A DNA stretch of 8,970 nucleotides, taken from positions 1-8,970 of the forward strand of contig RGRP01000027.1 of the NCBI GenBank assembly GCA_010021145.1, given 5' to 3'. Below are positions 6,443-8,970 of the stretch, in pieces (the first letter of the stretch is position 1; each line of letters opens with the position of its first letter). A program made the position numbers and the translations under genes. Source of the stretch: Candidatus Fonsibacter lacus (GTDB taxonomy: Bacteria; Pseudomonadota; Alphaproteobacteria; Pelagibacterales; Pelagibacteraceae). The notes beneath the pieces are model-generated. The model saw only the letters and a program-made list of their open reading frames with translations, was not told where the DNA came from and did no database searches.

Positions 6443-6987
6443 TGAAAAATCTTAAAATTATAGACACAAGTATTTTAAAAGATTGGGCGAAGGAAATTTT
6501 TACAAGCAATAATTTTCATATGGTGGATGTATCACAAAAACAAAATACACACCGAAAAGCTTTAGCTATGGGTAAAATTTATGTTGGTGAAAAAACTTTT
6601 AAATTAATTCAAAACAAACAGATGCCAAAAGGAGATCCAATCTCTTTAGCAGAAGTTGCATCGCTCCTTGGGGTAAAAAAAACTAGTGAAATAATTCCTC
6701 TTTGTCATCCACTGAGTGTCGACTACAGTTCAACAAAAATTATTCAAAATGCTGACGACTTTTCACTTGAGGCCTATTGCGTTGTTGCAGCATTTGCTAA
6801 AACCGGCGTTGAAATGGAAGCAATCATGGGGGTGAATGCTGCATTAATTACAATTTATGATTTGTGCAAAATTGTTAATCCTGATCTTAAAATTGATGGA
6901 ATTCGTTTATTAATTAAACAGGGCGGAAAAACAGGAACCTGGATAAATCCTAATGGCTTGCCAGAATTTTTACAGGATTTATTTTAA
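6442..6987 (+). CDS. moaC: MoaC, cyclic pyranopterin monophosphate synthase
   Basis: This 181-residue protein holds the full MoaC domain from about residue 25. It shows FHMVDVSQKQNTHRKA at 25-40, KGDPISLAEVAS at 63-74, EIIPLCHPL at 83-91, AKTGVEMEAIMGVNAALITI at 119-138 and IYDLCK at 138-143. Asp140 and Lys143 correspond to the catalytic Asp128/Lys131 pair of E. coli MoaC. LLIKQGGKTGTW at 156-167 closes the domain. It converts the MoaA product to cyclic pyranopterin monophosphate in the cytoplasm. The N-terminal extension of roughly ten residues and the C-terminal NGLPEFLQDLF tail are slightly outside the usual core. Its ATG overlaps the moaA stop by one base and uses the Shine-Dalgarno sequence in the moaA tail, so translation is probably coupled. 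Confidence 0.96.
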   Translation: MKNLKIIDTSILKDWAKEIFTSNNFHMVDVSQKQNTHRKALAMGKIYVGEKTFKLIQNKQMPKGDPISLAEVASLLGVKKTSEIIPLCHPLSVDYSSTKIIQNADDFSLEAYCVVAAFAKTGVEMEAIMGVNAALITIYDLCKIVNPDLKIDGIRLLIKQGGKTGTWINPNGLPEFLQDLF

Positions 6988-7014
6988 AAAGACTTAAGTT
7001 AAGTTGTTATAAAA

Positions 7015-7284
7015 ATGAAAATCAAAATAAAATTATTTGGTAATTGTAAGGATATTTTTCATGCTCCAGTTTTACAAATTAATTTTGCTAAAGGTGCAAA
7101 AGTTAAAAATATAAGAAATAAATTAATTGAAATTATTGAAAAAAAATATTCAAGTAATAAAGCTTATAAAGATCTTATTAAAAAATCTGCTTTTTGTTCA
7201 GAACGTGATGAAATAGTCAATGATACCTATGTCTTAAATAAAGATAAAATGATTTCAATTATTCCGCCGATTGGAGGTGGCTAA
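7015..7284 (+). CDS. moaD: MoaD, molybdopterin synthase small (sulfur-carrier) subunit
   Basis: This 89-residue beta-grasp protein begins MKIKIKLFGNCKDIF, the usual MoaD first strand, and ends SIIPPIGGG, equivalent to the PPVAGG tail of E. coli MoaD. The terminal Gly-Gly is adenylylated and then thiocarboxylated to deliver sulfur to the dithiolene. The middle is strongly lysine-rich and divergent, so the identification rests on the two ends, the length, and a position between moaC and moaE. The ATG follows moaC by 27 bases without a clear Shine-Dalgarno sequence. The stop overlaps the moaE start by one base. The enzyme that would adenylylate it (MoeB-like) is not in the window. Confidence 0.92.
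   Translation: MKIKIKLFGNCKDIFHAPVLQINFAKGAKVKNIRNKLIEIIEKKYSSNKAYKDLIKKSAFCSERDEIVNDTYVLNKDKMISIIPPIGGG
7273..7279 (+). promoter_or_regulatory. Shine-Dalgarno sequence of moaE inside the moaD Gly-Gly-Gly codons
   Basis: GGAGGTG at 7273-7279 comes from the terminal GGA GGT GGC codons of moaD. It sits six bases (from the end of GGAGG) before the moaE ATG, which is ideal spacing. The arrangement repeats that at the moaA-moaC junction. Confidence 0.8.
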
Positions 7285-7736
7285 TGTTTCACGCCGCAAT
7301 TATTGATTCCATAAAAAGTAAAAAAAAAATTAACTTAATAAGAGCTGAAAAATTTATAAAAAATTATGATGCAGGAGCTAGCATTTTTTTTGTGGGAAAT
7401 ATTAGAAAAAATAACAATAATAAAAATGTCTCTGGGGTTGCCTATGACGCTTTCGATAGGCTAGTAATAAAAATATTTAAAAAAATCTATAGTGAAGGAA
7501 TTAAGAAATTTAAATTAAAAAAAGCTAAAGTTTTTATAGAGCATGCTAAAGGATATGTTCCTTTAGGCAAACCCTCTATAATAATTGCGGTATCTTGCAA
7601 ACACAGATCTGAAGCTTATAAATTGTCTAGATATCTTATTGAACAAATAAAAATTAGAGCGCCTATTTGGAAAAAAGAATATTACAAAAATCAAAAGTCA
7701 GAATGGCTTAAAGGAACCTCAATAAGAATTAAATAG
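7284..7736 (+). CDS. moaE: MoaE, molybdopterin synthase catalytic subunit
   Basis: This 150-residue protein matches E. coli MoaE in length and key positions. It has GASIFFVGNIRKN at 31-43 with Arg41 (E. coli Arg39), YDAFDRL at 54-60, a VPLGKPSIIIAVSCKHRSEAY block at 92-112 with His107 and Arg108 (E. coli His103/Arg104), then IKIRAPIWKKE at 122-132 with Lys123 and Lys130 (E. coli Lys119 and Lys126). All these catalytic positions are kept. The HR that usually starts the HRxGxL strand is HA at 87-88. With MoaD it forms the heterotetramer that turns cyclic pyranopterin monophosphate into molybdopterin. It is the last gene of the moaACDE run, overlapping moaD by one base. An 86-base gap with no convincing terminator separates it from the tRNA. 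Confidence 0.95.
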   Translation: MFHAAIIDSIKSKKKINLIRAEKFIKNYDAGASIFFVGNIRKNNNNKNVSGVAYDAFDRLVIKIFKKIYSEGIKKFKLKKAKVFIEHAKGYVPLGKPSIIIAVSCKHRSEAYKLSRYLIEQIKIRAPIWKKEYYKNQKSEWLKGTSIRIK

Positions 7737-7822
7737 TTCAAGGGCGCTAATTTAAAACTCTTTTTTAAAACATTAAAATCTTTATTTAAAATCTATAAAA
7801 TAAATAGTACTACTCCACTCAT

Positions 7823-7897
7823 GGTCTTGTAGTGAAATGGATATCATCCTAGTCTTCGAAACTAGAGTTCTAGGTTCAAGTCCTAGCAAGACCACCA
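7823..7897 (+). tRNA. tRNA-Arg, anticodon UCG (CGN codons)
   Basis: A complete cloverleaf folds by hand. The acceptor is GGTCTTG with CAAGACC. The D stem is GTGA with TCAT (one G-U pair) around an 8-base loop containing GGA. The anticodon stem CTAGT/ACTAG encloses the loop CTTCGAA, so bases 34-36 are TCG. A 4-base variable loop follows, then T stem CTAGG/CCTAG with loop TTCAAGT, discriminator A at 7894 and an encoded CCA at 7895-7897. Anticodon UCG decodes arginine CGN codons, and A20 in the D loop fits bacterial arginine identity. The 86-base upstream gap has a possible -10 (TATAAA, 7794-7799) but no good -35, so the promoter is not called. The rluD ATG begins 12 bases after the CCA end. Confidence 0.95.
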
Positions 7898-7909
7898 AAA
7901 TTGCTAATC

Positions 7910-8893
7910 ATGTCCATTAACAAATACAAATTTGAAATTACAGAAGAAAAAAATAATACACGCCTAGATTCTGCGCTTGCTAATTTAATTCCTGAAATTA
8001 GCAGAACAAGAATTAAAAATATTATTAACGAAGGATTTGTTAAAATTAATAAAATTCAAATAACTCAACCTTCGATTAAAATAAAATCCTCAGACATAAT
8101 AGAAGTTTCAATCCCTGAACCTAAGGAAGTTAATATTTCAGCAAAAAATATTAAGCTGGATATTCGTTATGAAGATGACGACCTGCTAATTGTAAACAAA
8201 TCTCCTGAAATGGTTGTTCATCCAGGTGCGGGGAACTTTGATAATACTTTAGTAAATGCTCTTATGTTTCATTGCAAAAATAAACTTTCAACTATCGGTG
8301 GAGAATTAAGACCAGGGATAGTTCATAGAATTGATAAAGGAACCAGTGGTCTGTTAGTGGTTGCAAAAAATGATAACGCTCATATTTTTTTATCAAAGCA
8401 GTTTGCAGAACATACAATCAAAAGAGTTTATGAGGTTCTTGTCTATGGAAGAATGAAGCCGAGTTCTGGACAAATTTCTTCTATGATTGGAAGAAGTAAA
8501 TTTAATAGAAAAAAAATGAGTATCAATACCTCTAGGGGAAAAGATGCTATTACAAATTACAAAACTATAGAATTTTTCTCAGGAAAAAAAGTTCCTGATA
8601 TGAGCTTTCTTGAATGTAGATTAGAAACAGGAAGAACTCATCAAATCCGAGTTCATCTTTCATCTCACGGTAATCCGATTATTGGTGATCAAATATATGG
8701 AAAACAAAATAAATTTATAAGAGATATTGATCCTAAATTTAAAGAATTATTAGATGGATTTAAAAGACAAGCATTGCATGCAAAATCTATTGGATTTGTT
8801 CATCCAACAACAAAGAAAGAAATCGAATTTGAATGTGAAAAACCAAAAGATTTTGAAAATCTACTAAAAACAATCAAAAAGCTTAAGTTTTAA
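7910..8893 (+). CDS. rluD: RluD-family 23S rRNA pseudouridine synthase
   Basis: From the ATG at 7910 the protein has 327 residues, normal for RluD. An S4 RNA-binding domain covers about residues 15-65 (TRLDSALANLIPEISRTRIK, then GFVKIN). The catalytic domain follows, with LLIVNKSPEMVVHPG at 92-106, GIVHRIDKGTSGLLVVAK at 136-153 including catalytic Asp142, and ETGRTHQIRVHL at 239-250. RluD modifies uridines in helix 69 of 23S rRNA; RluC or another RluA-type role cannot be fully excluded. A TTG at 7901 would add three residues but lies three bases from the tRNA end, so the ATG is preferred. No Shine-Dalgarno sequence is present. Position downstream of the tRNA means 3' processing of the tRNA could yield a message with a leader of about a dozen bases. 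Followed by a probable rpoH, as in many Alphaproteobacteria. Confidence 0.92.
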   Translation: MSINKYKFEITEEKNNTRLDSALANLIPEISRTRIKNIINEGFVKINKIQITQPSIKIKSSDIIEVSIPEPKEVNISAKNIKLDIRYEDDDLLIVNKSPEMVVHPGAGNFDNTLVNALMFHCKNKLSTIGGELRPGIVHRIDKGTSGLLVVAKNDNAHIFLSKQFAEHTIKRVYEVLVYGRMKPSSGQISSMIGRSKFNRKKMSINTSRGKDAITNYKTIEFFSGKKVPDMSFLECRLETGRTHQIRVHLSSHGNPIIGDQIYGKQNKFIRDIDPKFKELLDGFKRQALHAKSIGFVHPTTKKEIEFECEKPKDFENLLKTIKKLKF

Positions 8894-8896
8894 TAT

Positions 8897-8916
8897 CTTG
8901 TTATACAAGTTATAAT
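8897..8916 (+). promoter_or_regulatory. Inverted repeat abutting a TATAAT box, candidate promoter/operator of the right-edge gene
   Basis: A perfect inverted repeat CTTGT-TAT-ACAAG at 8897-8909 is followed one base later by TATAAT at 8911-8916, a full match to the consensus -10. Transcription would start near 8923, about nine bases before the ATG at 8932. The -35 position (around 8888-8893, TTTTAA) matches weakly, as expected for a regulated or activator-dependent promoter. The repeat is not followed by a T run, so it is a poor terminator for rluD. No sigma-32 consensus is evident. Confidence 0.35.
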
Positions 8917-8931
8917 ACCTAAATAAATACA

Positions 8932-8970
8932 ATGGAAAAAATTGAAAAAAATTCCAATCTTCCTACGCTT
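8932..8970 (+). CDS. rpoH: Probable RpoH, RNA polymerase sigma factor sigma-32 (first 13 codons, cut by right edge)
   Basis: An ATG at 8932 opens a frame that continues to the window edge, giving MEKIEKNSNLPTL. The NLPTL element resembles the short stretch (LPSI, LPAL and similar) just before the conserved region 1.2 helix in alphaproteobacterial RpoH proteins. An RluD-family gene immediately upstream of rpoH is a common alphaproteobacterial arrangement. Thirteen residues are too few to prove it; the call rests mainly on gene order and the inverted repeat/TATAAT upstream. Confidence 0.5.
   Translation, partial: MEKIEKNSNLPTL

Noticed and set aside
7751..7769. Inverted repeat TTTAAAA...TTTTAAA after moaE as a terminator
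   Set aside because: It pairs only A and T, would be unstable, and has no GC stem; such repeats are expected by chance at this composition.
7773..7794. Direct repeat TTAAAATCT twice before the tRNA
   Set aside because: Nine AT-rich bases repeated once in a low-complexity gap; no further copies seen nearby, so chance is the simplest explanation.
7901..7912. TTG start for rluD adding three residues
   Set aside because: It lies three bases after the tRNA CCA end with no Shine-Dalgarno sequence; the ATG at 7910 is in frame and fits the family N-terminus better.
1..8970. Mobile elements, CRISPR arrays, phage or defence genes
   Set aside because: No transposase, integrase, terminal repeat or regularly spaced repeat was seen; although a tRNA is present, no attachment-site copy or integrase accompanies it.

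Overview
The window is a compact, very AT-rich, lysine-rich stretch of bacterial chromosome. Intergenic gaps are almost absent, gene ends overlap, and Shine-Dalgarno sequences are rare. This style, together with an RluD-type gene followed by what looks like the first codons of rpoH, suggests a streamlined marine alphaproteobacterium of Pelagibacterales (SAR11) type. That placement is an inference from sequence character and gene order, not from a marker gene.

Layout. At the left edge, on the minus strand, a SufU-like Fe-S/sulfur-transfer protein is followed by the first 62 codons of fdhD, which runs off the window. Diverging from them are mobA and moeA on the plus strand. moaB lies tail-to-tail with moeA. 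A TSUP (TauE/SafE) membrane transporter diverges from moaB and meets, tail-to-tail, a minus-strand pair: a Tat-exported sulfite oxidase-family molybdoenzyme (SorA-like) followed by a small periplasmic c-type cytochrome (SorB-like). Diverging from sorA is the plus-strand run moaA-moaC-moaD-moaE, then a tRNA-Arg (anticodon UCG), an RluD-family pseudouridine synthase, and the first 13 codons of a probable rpoH.

How the genes fit together. MoaA and MoaC convert GTP to cyclic pyranopterin monophosphate. MoaD and MoaE insert the dithiolene sulfurs to give molybdopterin. MoaB (adenylylation) and MoeA (molybdate insertion) complete Moco. MobA adds GMP for bis-MGD enzymes, and FdhD sulfurates the cofactor of formate dehydrogenase. 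SorA is the only molybdoenzyme in view and uses the simpler Moco form. With its cytochrome it can oxidise periplasmic sulfite to sulfate, and the adjacent TSUP protein could supply that sulfite by exporting it from the cytoplasm. The presence of mobA and fdhD implies that a bis-MGD formate dehydrogenase is encoded elsewhere, plausibly just beyond the left edge. No MoeB-like MoaD-activating enzyme or MobB is visible.

No mobile element, CRISPR array, pseudogene or foreign-looking island was seen, and there is no gene-free stretch over 300 bases. The individual genes belong to known families and I see no convincing new system. The points worth a second look are the use of the MoaA and MoaD Gly-Gly tails as Shine-Dalgarno sequences for the next gene, the near-leaderless moaA promoter, the SufU-like/FdhD pair, the sulfite module inside the Moco locus, and the shared-stop convergent gene ends.
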